Assembly (NCBI GenBank): GCA_010015655.1
Contig: ML976668.1
Coordinates: forward strand, 959,516-1,023,515
Reading direction: 5' to 3'
From: Bimuria novae-zelandiae CBS 107.79
Taxonomy: Eukaryota > Ascomycota > Dothideomycetes > Pleosporales > Didymosphaeriaceae
DNA: 64,000 nucleotides
Shown here: piece after piece, positions 34,974-44,032 of the stretch
How positions within the stretch are numbered: position 1 is the first letter of the stretch
How the letters are laid out: every line of letters starts with the position of its first letter
The notes under the pieces: model-generated
What the model saw: only the letters and a program-made list of their open reading frames with translations
Database searches by the model: none
What the model was told of the DNA's origin: nothing
Position numbers and translations under genes: made by a program

Positions 34974-35698
34974 TTATTAATCTAAGATAATTATATATTA
35001 TAGCTATATAACGCGTCTAGCGATACTTGCTCGCAACTTAATATTATGCTATTAAAGGTTCTTATAATAACTTAATTATAAAGATTATATCTAATAATAA
35101 TAACTATCGCGATTCTTTATTTTTTAGCGCGTTAGACGCCTCGTACGTAGATAATATAAAGATACGTTAAAACTTATAAGGATAATATTTCTTTCTTTAT
35201 AGTATAATTATTAACTAAAAGGCCACTATCTAGCGCACTATTATTAAGTTTACTACTAAATTAAAGTTACTTTTAATCTCCATTATTAGCTTATAAATAG
35301 TAGAGTAGCTTTACTTCTTTAATAGTATCTTATTTAACTTAGGCATAACGCTTACGATCTACTATAATAATTAATAAATAGTAGTAATTATTAATAAGGA
35401 CCTTAATTAACGATATATAAAAATTTAACACGTTAATATCTATTAAATATAGATTTAATAAGAGGTAGAGGCTTAGCGACTTATTATTAAATAGGTCCCT
35501 ATAGATAAGATAGCCGCTAACGGGCTTATTAAAGTCCTCTTAAAGGCTAAATATTAAGAGTTTATTTAATAGCTTTACTTTATTAATGTTACGTAACGCC
35601 TCTAGGGTAGCGTTAATAATAATAATTTTATATATTTAGTTACCTAATTAAGTAAGATTTTAGCTTCACCACTTAATTAACATGAAGCTGAGGGGGTG

Positions 35699-35828
35699 TG
35701 TGACGGTTCAGTATGGAAGCTTGGGCCACCCGTGCGGCCCGTGCACGTGATCCACACAGTATATAGCTCCTGTAGAGTAGCTACTCAATCAACAACGATT
35801 GCCTCAACACTCTCTTTTCAACGTCACA
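35699..35828 (+). repeat. 3' LTR of copia 1
   Basis: 130 bp, TGTGACGGTT to ACGTCACA, with an intact end. It adjoins the broken DUF3176 gene. Confidence 0.9.
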
Positions 35829-37871
35829 GACAAGATCGATTGGATTCGAAAAAGTATAGCTGGACTTGGGATCGAGGAGGCCCCTTTCAGACCCGATACA
35901 AGTCCAATAACTCCTGGAATAGCCGAGAAAAGAGGAGAAGAAAATGCTGCAGATGTGCAGCAAGCCTCTAATTTTGCGCAACGCATCGAGCAAAGACTGT
36001 GGAGGTACAGCGCTTCGCGAAACGTGGTGAAGAGATGGTTGCTAGAGATCATCAGTTGGACGCTCAGTGCTGCGTGCATGGCGGGTGTCATCGTCATGTT
36101 GTACGTCTATCAGAATCGTAGCATCCCTCGATGGCCTCTCGGTCTTACTCTGAACGCCTATATCTCGGTTCTGGAAAAGATCGCATCCGCCGCTCTTTTA
36201 TTACCCGTTTCTGAGGCACTGGGGCAACTTAAATGGAGTTGGTTTCAAGGTGACAATTCGAAAAAAAATGTGGGATTTCGAGATCTTTGATAATGCGTCA
36301 AGGGGTCCATGGGGCTCCCTTTTACTGATCATCCGTACAAAGGGCAGGTCACTCGCGGCCCTCGGAGCCTGCGTAACTATCCTGGCATTATGTCTCGATC
36401 CCTTTTTCCAACAAGTCGTAGAGTACCCCGAGAAATGGCGACTTCAGGACGGCAAGGGTCAAATTCCGAGAGCGATCGGGTACGAACCATTCTATTCTAG
36501 CATGAGCTTTCAGCAAGGCTTCCAAACTATGGAGACCGATCAATCAATGGTTGGAGTCGGCTATCGCTTTTTCTTCGGCAACGGGACACCTCCTATGACC
36601 TTTGGAAAAGGGATGAGAGCTGAGGTTCCACTGGGATGTCCAAATAGCAACTGTACCTGGCCAGATTATGAGACATTCGGTATCTCAAATGAATGCCGCG
36701 ATGCAACTGATCGCGTGGAGTTCAGATGCAGCCACGGACCAATGGACTGGATCCAAATGCCTGACGCGGACCCCGACGCTGTCAAGGACTATACCTTCCC
36801 GAATGGAACCTCTTGCGGATGGTGGCTTAAAGCAGACAAGCCACTTCTCATGACAGGGTACAACGTAGACCGAAGGTCGAACCATTCCGGAGAAATTCTT
36901 TTGCAACGCGCTCAACCTTTATATGACTTATTTTCCCGAGAATTCATGCCAGGGTATACACCTCTGCTCAACAACAGTCGAAATCCATTGGCACACGTTA
37001 TCATCGTTTCCGGTGAGGAAGCAGAGTCAGTGCACCGGAATGCAACCCCATCAGCCCAGGAGTGTATACTATCATGGTCCGCTCAGACCATGCAGTCGAC
37101 TTACACCGCGGGCGGATATATCGAAAAGATAGCTAGAGCATTCGTGAATACATCCGTAGGAGAATCGCACTGGCGAACGACAGTGATTCCGAATGACAAC
37201 AATCAGATGATCCTCTACGACTACGTATACCTGGAAAATATACCTTAATCACCGAGAATAACACCTCCTTCATCGACAACAACACTCATAATGCCATGGT
37301 AGCTCTGTTCGATGATGTGTTTCCCTCTACCTATACGATCCTTAGTGACGACAAGGACGCCCAGCCAATGATGCGATGGAAATGGTGGAAGACCATCACT
37401 CCTTACACCCGGAGAATGATCTACAATCCCTGGCTGTACAGAAATGTCACGATGCACATGGATCGCATGGCTTCAGCAATGACAAACATGATGCGATCAG
37501 CTCCAAGCGATACAGAAACAGTGGAAGGCATGGCGTACGACCTCGAGAGTTTGGTGGATGTACGATGGGTCTGGTTGTCGCTTCCACTCGGGCTACTCGC
37601 CTTTACTGGTATCTTCTTGCTTGCGACCATTTTCCGAAGCTCAAGAGAGCATGACCGCGGTCAAGTCGGCGTCTGGAAGACGTCAGCCATAGCTACACTC
37701 CTTTACGGTCTACCTGATGATATGTCAAAGAAGATGACTTCAACGAAAGCCGACGAAACGCCACGAGCGAAGGCTAAGGAGGTCAAAGTGAAGTGGGTTC
37801 CTATAGGTGGCTGGAGGTTCTCGGGCAACAGTATACCCCCTTCTTTCAAAGGTAGCCCTTCATCTTCATAG
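35829..37871 (+). pseudogene. DUF3176-family membrane protein, 5'-truncated
   Basis: The family is recognised from WLLEIISWTLSAACMAGVIV, WPLGLTLNAYISVLEKIASA, LGQLKWSWF, FDNASRGPWGSLLL and the later DPFFQQVVEYP. Transmembrane stretches lie near 36040-36100, 36130-36210, 36320-36410 and 37560-37630; the Cys- and Asn-rich middle (for example CPNSNCTWPD) would be outside. The N-terminus is missing: the copia 1 LTR ends at 35828 and coding sequence follows at once. The frame shifts at a run of eight A (36261-36268) and again near 37230-37245, where an upstream stop at 37246-37248 is bypassed by the frame reading TLITENNTSFID. Either a decayed gene or a decayed gene plus homopolymer errors. Confidence 0.8.
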
Positions 37872-38383
37872 ACCTTCGCTGGGCTTCTCTTTCCCTACCT
37901 ACTCCATCCCATGAGCGCTTCTATATCGGGCACACTGGCTGTGAGGAGACCACGTTATGAGCAGCATCTTTGTCGCTGTGACAGCTCTCACGTTGGCAAA
38001 TTCTTGTTATAATAGCAAATATGCCATCACATCACATTTTGTGTACTTCTGTATGTGCTCGTGCTGCGCAACGCCTCGTTCGCAAAGTCAATTCCGTTCC
38101 CACTACTGACTGTCCTCGGCCGGCTTTCATTGGCAATGAGACTGTCCCATCACTACCTAGATGACATTGCATTCAGAGCGTGCGCCGCTTGCAGCATTCA
38201 GCAACAAATACGCCAACCCTAACATCAATATAGCAGAAGAACCAGTCAGTTGTTGGCTCGTTATGCGATGAAGCCAGGCGCTCACAATGCACTGTGGGGC
38301 TAGCGGGGCATGGATTGATTCGTGGATCAAACCCAGAGAAGTGGTCCCGGGCGGCTAAAGTCCTGCCCACTGCTCTCGACCTA
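37872..38383. other. Intergenic stretch before the mariner element
   Basis: I see no gene. It follows the end of the DUF3176 remnant and ends with the TA target of the mariner element at 38382-38383. Confidence 0.6.
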
Positions 38384-38522
38384 CAAAGGGTAATCTCAAA
38401 AAGTCGACGAATCACGTGACCAAATCGAGCGCCAAGAGGCGCTAAAACTCGCGCTAGGCCAAAGAACCCCGGCTTTCCGACGCGTTGCTACTTCCACTTT
38501 CACACCTACGTTCTCACCCAAT

Positions 38523-39999
38523 ATGACTGATTTACGGCCGAAAAAAGGCCCTACGCCACTCTCTGACGCTCAAATAGGCGCGCTCATCGCTTTCCGCGCT
38601 CAAAANNNNNNNNNNNNNNNNNNNNNNNNNNNNNNNNNNNNNNNNNNNNNNNNNNNNNNNNNNNNNNNNNNNNNNNNNNNNNNNNNNNNNNNNNNNNNNN
38701 NNNNNNNNNNNNNNNNNNNNNNNNNNNNNNNNNNNNNNNNNNNNNNNNNNNNNNNNNNNNNNNNNNNNNNNNNNNNNNNNNNNNNNNNNNNNNNNNNNNN
38801 NNNNNNNNNNNNNNNNNNNNNNNNNNNNNNNNNNNNNNNNNNNNNNNNNNNNNNNNNNNNNNNNNNNNNNNNNNNNNNNNNNNNNNNNNNNNNNNNNNNN
38901 NNNNNNNNNNNNNNNNNNNNNNNNNNNNNNNNNNNNNNNNNNNNNNNNNNNNNNNNNNNNNNNNNNNNNNNNNNNNNNNNNNNNNNNNNNNNNNNNNNNN
39001 NNNNNNNNNNNNNNNNNNNNNNNNNNNNNNNNNNNNNNNNNNNNNNNNNNNNNNNNNNNNNNNNNNNNNNNNNNNNNNNNNNNNNNNNNNNNNNNNNNNN
39101 NNNNNNNNNNNNNNNNNNNNNNNNNNNNNNNNNNNNNNNNNNNNNNNNNNNNNNNNNNNNNNNNNNNNNNNNNNNNNNNNNNNNNNNNNNNNNNNNNNNN
39201 NNNNNNNNNNNNNNNNNNNNNNNNNNNNNNNNNNNNNNNNNNNNNNNNNNNNNNNNNNNNNNNNNNNNNNNNNNNNNNNNNNNNNNNNNNNNNNNNNNNN
39301 NNNNNNNNNNNNNNNNNNNNNNNNNNNNNNNNNNNNNNNNNNNNNNNNNNNNNNNNNNNNNNNNNNNNNNNNNNNNNNNNNNNNNNNNNNNNNNNNNNNN
39401 NNNNNNNNNNNNNNNNNNNNNNNNNNNNNNNNNNNNNNNNNNNNNNNNNNNNNNNNNNNNNNNNNNNNNNNNNNNNNNNNNNNNNNNNNNNNNNNNNNNN
39501 NNNNNNNNNNNNNNNNNNNNNNNNNNNNNNNNNNNNNNNNNNNNNNNNNNNNNNNNNNNNNNNNNNNNNNNNNNNNNNNNNNNNNNNNNNNNNNNNNNNN
39601 NNNNNCGTCTTTCCTTACTATTGCTCTATACGCGAGAACAACCCAGGCGCCATTGTATACTTGATTCAAGACAACGTACACCTCCACGCACTGGGCCTAC
39701 GTTACTGTAGGCCAGAAATTGAAGCTCTAGGAATCAAGTTCGGCCCTCACCCTCCTAATTCACCCGATTTGCACCCAATTGAGCGCTGTTTTGGGCGTCT
39801 AGAAGGTTTCCTACAGAGTTACGAGTGCGAGTCGTCTACCAAGGCTGCCAAGAAGGCTGCTGAGCAGTACGTACGTCAAGTGTGGCAGAGTGATGAGCAG
39901 CTCAGGCAATATATGGCTGAAAAGCTCCATCCTAACTACTTTCTGCATGTTGCAGAGCAATGTGTGCAGGCAGGTGGCGAGAATAACTTTACAGCATAA
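38523..39999 (+). CDS. Tc1/mariner-type transposase, internal part unsequenced
   Basis: The ATG at 38523 gives MTDLRPKKGPTPLSDAQIGA, the start of the N-terminal helix-turn-helix. After the gap the protein reads VYLIQDNVHLHALGL, GPHPPNSPDLHPIERCFGRL and ends ...QAGGENNFTA. QDN and HPIE carry the second catalytic Asp and the Glu, 36 residues apart. The PPNSPDLHPIE block is diagnostic for Tc1/mariner. The two halves lie in different frames, but since the gap length is a placeholder this says nothing about integrity. No stop is seen in the visible parts, so the element may be recent. Confidence 0.85.
38606..39605. other. Assembly gap, 1000 N
   Basis: Exactly 1000 undetermined bases, a typical placeholder length. 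It falls inside the mariner transposase. Confidence 0.95.
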
Positions 40000-40129
40000 T
40001 TAGAACATCTTATTTTGGTGTATGTCCGCCTATTTTCGATGAAATCGAGATGCACAGGTTTGGTGTTGCGACCCCTGCTAACATCCCTGCATCACGTGAT
40101 TCATCGACTTTTTGAGATTACCCTTTGTA

Positions 40130-40506
40130 GCCTGTTATGGCATCCGTCGGGCGCCTATGTTTATCATTTCGGCACCCACCATCATGCATCTGCATGAAGC
40201 GAGGTTTGAGCAGCGCTTCAGTATCTTGAGTCACCTGCTCGCTCATCCAATCAACCTTCGGCTCACTCAGTACGACTTTCCTAAACATGCCCGGCGTCAA
40301 ATGGATAAAGTGCAACTCGTTTCTCAACTTTCATGGAGCAGAGGATCCGGATCTTCTCAACTCATTCTTTCGAATTCAACTTCTACTCTCAGGCTGTGCC
40401 TGCTTTTTCTGACCTGAAATTTGTGCTGTGCACACTGCAACTTTACCAAAAAAAAAAAAAAAAAAGTAAATCAATACTCTACTTGATTCTTCACGATACC
40501 GACAAC
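40130..40506. other. Region upstream of the secreted repeat protein
   Basis: No gene seen. An 18-A tract lies at 40448-40465, about 40 bases upstream of the start codon of the next gene. Confidence 0.5.
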
Positions 40507-41142
40507 ATGCGGTTCGCACTCATCATCGCTATATTCGCTCTCACCGTCCTGACTACGCCAATTTCTAATCTCAAACTCAATGACGCTCCTGTTATTGCTG
40601 TGGAGACACGCCTAGTCCAAGCCCGCTCTGTCGAGAAAGTACCATTCCTACTCCGCTCTGAAGAGGATGAGCAAGCTGAGGACGAGGAGACCGATGCTCG
40701 CTCAGATCGTGGTAAGGAATCACGATCTGTCCGAGACAAGTCTACACGTTCCGCCGGGAAGAAAGAAGGCGAAGAAGATAACATCGAGACACGCTCATTT
40801 CGTGGCAAGTCAACTCGCTCTGTACGTGGAAAGGCGACGCGCTCCACCGAAGAGGATGTAGATGACGAAGAAGAGAAAGAGGACATCAGGGAAGTTGAAG
40901 CACGATCAGTTCGTGGCAAGGCGTCTCGCTCAGTCCGCGGCAAGGCTACTCGCGATGCCGAAGCCGAACCTTCCGTCCGTGGCAAGGCTTCTCGCTCAGT
41001 CCACGGCAAGGAGACACGTAACGCTGAACACAGTACCAGGACCAGATCTGAACGGTCCACCTGGGCAAGCGGCCTCATCGAGGCCTTGAGGGCTCGCGGT
41101 TTCAGCAGTGCCACCCTCATCAATGAACGACAACCCAACTGA
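40507..41142 (+). CDS. Secreted repeat-containing protein (RSVRGK repeats), 211 aa
   Basis: ATG at 40507 is followed at once by a signal peptide (MRFALIIAIFALTVLTTPIS). After an acidic propeptide-like part (SEEDEQAEDEE, residues 51-61) come eight or more copies of an 8-residue unit of the form RSVRGKAT/S (about residues 65-80, 97-111, 133-149 and 155-170), mostly in pairs separated by acidic linkers such as EEDVDDEEEKED. The C-terminus (WASGLIEALRARGFSSATLI) is non-repetitive and amphipathic. The single exon has no stops. I do not recognise a family. Architecture (signal, acidic spacers, basic repeats) suggests a processed or cell-wall-binding secreted protein, possibly an effector; this is inference. 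It lies between the mariner element and a degraded NB-ARC locus. Confidence 0.7.
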   Translation: MRFALIIAIFALTVLTTPISNLKLNDAPVIAVETRLVQARSVEKVPFLLRSEEDEQAEDEETDARSDRGKESRSVRDKSTRSAGKKEGEEDNIETRSFRGKSTRSVRGKATRSTEEDVDDEEEKEDIREVEARSVRGKASRSVRGKATRDAEAEPSVRGKASRSVHGKETRNAEHSTRTRSERSTWASGLIEALRARGFSSATLINERQPN

Positions 41143-41692
41143 AGGCCATAATCAAGCTATCTTGAGATCGGCCTACTCTACATCACAATGATTTAGTGCA
41201 CTATTCATTGATCTCCAGGGGCGAAAAGTGGATAGGACAATTCTCACGTATCTCTTAATGCGTTTGTCATGCTCTAAAGAATAGACAATTCCCAGATTGG
41301 CGAGTGTGCCACATAGGCAGAGTAAGCGTATACCTAGTTCGACTTCGAGTTAATACAAGTCATCTCGCTGCGCATATTATGCTCCACAATATTTATGTAA
41401 TGTAGCTGAAGAATCGTTTCAAGTTGTGTGCAGCCAGCCACGTCCCTGCGCCAAATTTTCCCTGTGTTGCTCCTTTGATAGTTTGGCGCTACTGATGGCT
41501 TCAGATCTAATTGAAGGACGGCATGGGTTCTGCGATACAACGCCTTATGACGTACAGAGTGTTAATAAGCAAGTGTCTGTTCGCTCGCTCAGCCTCTCTT
41601 TCGAGGAATGAAACTTCACTGTTCAGCCTTCTTATTCGGAGTGTCCTGTTCTGTCACTTGCCATCTAGCGTCGATGCAAGAATCGAATCACT
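41143..41692. other. Intergenic stretch
   Basis: No supported gene. Short overlapping open frames exist on both strands without recognisable motifs. Confidence 0.5.
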
Positions 41693-41989
41693 ATGGCTAC
41701 AATCTTTTGCTGCTCATCTTTTACCCCGTATCGTCCACGGCCACTTGACCGTGATGGAAAGTTCACCGCATTTATCAACTGGAGTATGTCTCAGAAAACG
41801 TCTGCAGTCACCGACGGCACTCCGTCAACAACAGTCAATTCTGCATCATATGCAGTTCAGTTAGTGAGAGAAAAGAACTTTGGTCCGCAAGAATCGGTTC
41901 GATACTTTGTTCCTACAGCAGGAAGCGATTTCGTTGAGACGTCGGAGGACAGCCTCATCGAAGCAAACATTGAAAAACTGAATTCGTGA
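41693..41989 (+). CDS. Hypothetical 98-aa reading frame
   Basis: ATG at 41693 starts MATIFCCSSFTPYRPRPLDR and ends ...IEANIEKLNS. There is no signal peptide, membrane segment or family motif that I recognise. It lies upstream of the NB-ARC locus in the same direction and could be a 5' exon or a chance frame. Confidence 0.25.
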   Translation: MATIFCCSSFTPYRPRPLDRDGKFTAFINWSMSQKTSAVTDGTPSTTVNSASYAVQLVREKNFGPQESVRYFVPTAGSDFVETSEDSLIEANIEKLNS

Positions 41990-42353
41990 TCGACCATGCT
42001 GCGCTCTAGGTGAAAGTCGCTGGCTGATTATGACTACGTAGATTCAAGAACTTCAAGTGCTCTTCACACGATAAATTCTTCGAAGTAAACCTGTATCAGA
42101 AGAATCCAAGCAGTACCCACCACTGGCGTTCCAACCTTGCACGACCATCCCGAGAGATCGACCTGGCGTTTCGACGACCGAATACGACAGCGCACTCAAG
42201 GATTGAAATCGGAACCTCAACAAGGAAAGGGGAGGGGAGACCGGAAGTAACAGTGTCTGGTGGAAGCGCTATTGCTCCTGAGCTTCGGGCATCGTCATCA
42301 CCAACCTCAGTAAGGCCACTGGGCAGGATTACACCCACCAATAGACATCTAAC
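41990..42353. other. Intergenic stretch
   Basis: Nothing recognised between the two hypothetical frames. Confidence 0.4.
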
Positions 42354-42803
42354 ATGACACAGGAAGTGAACGGAAAAGATCTGGATAGGGCATTGCGTTT
42401 TGTGCTCCAGAAATTTGGTCAAGGTTCAGGTTTAGACAGCTTGGTTTCTTTATGCCTCGAAACGATCAGCGCAAAACTGAATTTGGATCTCGACCTCGAG
42501 TACTTGTGGAAGGCTAAGGTCAATAGCTCGAACATCGTCGTTCTTATGGCGGACTGCATCGAGGCAGAGGGTGGTATCAAAATTCAGAATGAAACACAGA
42601 CCCAAGTTGAAGATTCTGTAATTTCAGTGATTCGTCATATCGAACAGGAGGACAGACTGAACGGGAAAATCAGATTGCAGAAAATCGTAGAGAGAGTGCA
42701 CTCTATAGAACGCTCCACTAAAAACTCCTACGATAATAACTATTGTACGTGGCTCTACAACTTCATTTTTGTGGTGGGCTTGAAAGCCCGGAGCGGGCGT
42801 TGA
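42354..42803 (+). CDS. Hypothetical 149-aa frame upstream of NB-ARC
   Basis: ATG at 42354 gives a mostly helical, acidic-to-neutral protein (MTQEVNGKDLDRALRFVLQ ... DLEYLWKAKVNSSNIVVLM ... IVERVHSIERSTKNSYDN). I do not recognise the family. Its position just upstream of and parallel to the NB-ARC segment suggests it may be the N-terminal exon of that gene. A CTAAC branch-like site (about 42855-42859) and a CCTAG acceptor (about 42874-42878) lie between them, but the best GTACGT donor (42745) would create a stop when joined, so the link is uncertain. Confidence 0.4.
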   Translation: MTQEVNGKDLDRALRFVLQKFGQGSGLDSLVSLCLETISAKLNLDLDLEYLWKAKVNSSNIVVLMADCIEAEGGIKIQNETQTQVEDSVISVIRHIEQEDRLNGKIRLQKIVERVHSIERSTKNSYDNNYCTWLYNFIFVVGLKARSGR

Positions 42804-42880
42804 CTCCGGGCGTTCGGTGCACGGACACGGTACTCAGTCCCCGCCGGACCCAGCGCTAACCTGCGGCCCTCCGCCTAGAG

Positions 42881-43747
42881 CGACGCGAGACTCCACCACA
42901 ACCATTCATCGTAATACCCTTTGCGCAAGATGCGGACTTTGTCGAGCGAGGGACGCTACTCGACCAGCTCTGCAAGAAATGCGCGCTCCCCAACGCGAGG
43001 CTCGCGATTGTTGGCCTGGGCGGGGTAGGGTGAGCAGCACAAGCGCTTCTTTCACATAACTGGGCAGGACACTGACGGTCGTGCAGCGAGTCGGAGCTAG
43101 CCATCGAGCATGCCTACCGCACGCGTGAGCAGACGCCCGAGACGTGGATGCTTTGGGCGCACGCCAGCAACGCCGCCCGGCTTGAGCAGAGCTTCCGCGA
43201 GATCGCTGACTGCGTCAAGATCGCCGGACGTCAAGACGTGCAAGCCAACATCTTCAAGCTAGTGCACGACTGGCTGTGTGATAGCAAGCATCGATGGCTG
43301 CTTGTGCTAGACAACGTAGACGACGCCAGATTTCTACTCGATGTCCAGCCTGCCAGCTCGCAGACGGCAGCCAAACCGCTGCGCGAGTACCTGCCCCACT
43401 GTAAGCATAGGTCGATCCTTTTCACATCGCGAAGCGAAGAAGCGGCGAGAATGCTGGTGGACTATCACGATATCATCAGATTAGATCCTATGGACGAGGC
43501 GCAGTCGCTCGCGCTGCTTGACAAGAAGCTAGGAGCGCAAGCGGGCAAGAGCAACGGCGGTGACTTTGCTAAGCTGGCAACAGCGCTCGAGCACATGCCG
43601 CTCGCTATAGTGCAGGCTGCTGCATACATCTCGCAGAGAGCCCCGCTGTGCTCAGTGGCACAATACCTCGACCAGCTCAGGACCAGCGAGCGCAAGCGGA
43701 CGAGTCTTAATCGTGATGGCGGACAGCTGCGAATAAGGAGGTTCTAG
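42881..43747 (+). pseudogene. NB-ARC (STAND/NLR-like) NTPase, truncated
   Basis: Exons 42881-43029 and 43087-43747 join over a 57-base intron (GTGAGC...GTGCAG, branch CTGAC). The product shows the fungal lead-in IPFAQDADFVERGTLLDQL, the P-loop GLGGVGESELAIEHAYR, Walker B WLLVLDNVDDA, the sensor block SILFTSRSEEAA and the GLPL-like LEHMPLAIVQAAAYISQRAP. The invariant P-loop Lys is Glu, so nucleotide binding should be impaired. The frame ends at 43747 soon after the NB-ARC core; the usual TPR/ANK/WD repeat part is missing, and a LINE 3' end follows about 285 bases on. The N-terminus is unresolved. Confidence 0.75.
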
Positions 43748-44032
43748 GGCTGCATGAGGATCAAGGATGAGCAATTACACACAGGGTCAGGTTGCTGGGT
43801 CGCTGCGCAGCGAAGACACATGAGGTTTTCTGAGCGACGCGGCGAGAGCTATTCAATGGTAATCTATTTTTAGCCTTCACAGAAACATGAAATCAGGAAC
43901 TGAATACGGCAACCAGAAAATGGGAACCTGAAAAAGGACCCGAATTTGGTCACAGTTGTCACAGGCCCACGAGCTCGGCAGCTAACATGGTTAGTATTGA
44001 CAGAGGCTGCTCAGGGAGCGGAGAATCGGTTA
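43748..44032. other. Gap between NB-ARC remnant and LINE
   Basis: No gene seen; probably decayed remainder of the NB-ARC locus. Confidence 0.4.

Larger units (their letters stand above)
16103..35690 (+). pseudogene. Gag-pol of copia 1, interrupted by two nested elements
   Basis: The start ATG at 16103 gives MATESDPTITRVTVVLNK then PEDWQAWIFLRKDAA*Q, a Ty1/copia gag start, with stops from the 34th codon. Copia 2 (16798-22350) splits gag; the rest of gag, protease and integrase lie degraded in 22351-24900. The reverse transcriptase ends near 25650 with LFIYVDDIVIAYY (YVDD 25264-25275). Chromovirus G then splits pol; RNase H resumes after 34979 with RALDASYVDNIK and ATI*RTIIKFTTK. No product is possible. 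Confidence 0.85.
15855..35828 (+). mobile_element. Ty1/copia element 1, outer element of the nest
   Basis: 130-bp LTRs lie at 15855-15984 and 35699-35828, both beginning TGTGACGG; the right one ends CGTCACA, an inverse of the start. About 5.1 kb of its own sequence remains in three pieces: 15855-16797, 22351-25659 and 34974-35828. It carries a gag start at 16103, a YVDD reverse transcriptase near 25261-25278, and an RNase H end after 34980. The purine tract GAGGGGG (about 35690-35696) precedes the right LTR. The flanks disagree: element D on the left (CCCTA), a DUF3176 gene on the right (GACAA), so no target duplication exists. Confidence 0.85.
38384..40127 (+). mobile_element. Tc1/mariner-type transposon with an assembly gap
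   Basis: 36-bp inverted repeats (CAAAGGGTAATCTCAAAAAG..., ending AATCACGTGA; one mismatch) start at 38384 and end at 40127, each flanked by TA (38382-38383, 40128-40129). The coding sequence contains a run of exactly 1000 N (38606-39605), so its true length is unknown. The sequence outside the gap is hardly mutated, in contrast with the retrotransposon nest. Confidence 0.9.

Noticed and set aside
35804..36097. Minus frame opposite the DUF3176 gene
   Set aside because: Shadow of the plus-strand gene, which has clear family motifs.
40507..41142. Oomycete-type RxLR effector
   Set aside because: FLLRSEEDEQ after the leader looks superficially similar, but the genome is fungal and the motif is a chance match in a basic/acidic protein.
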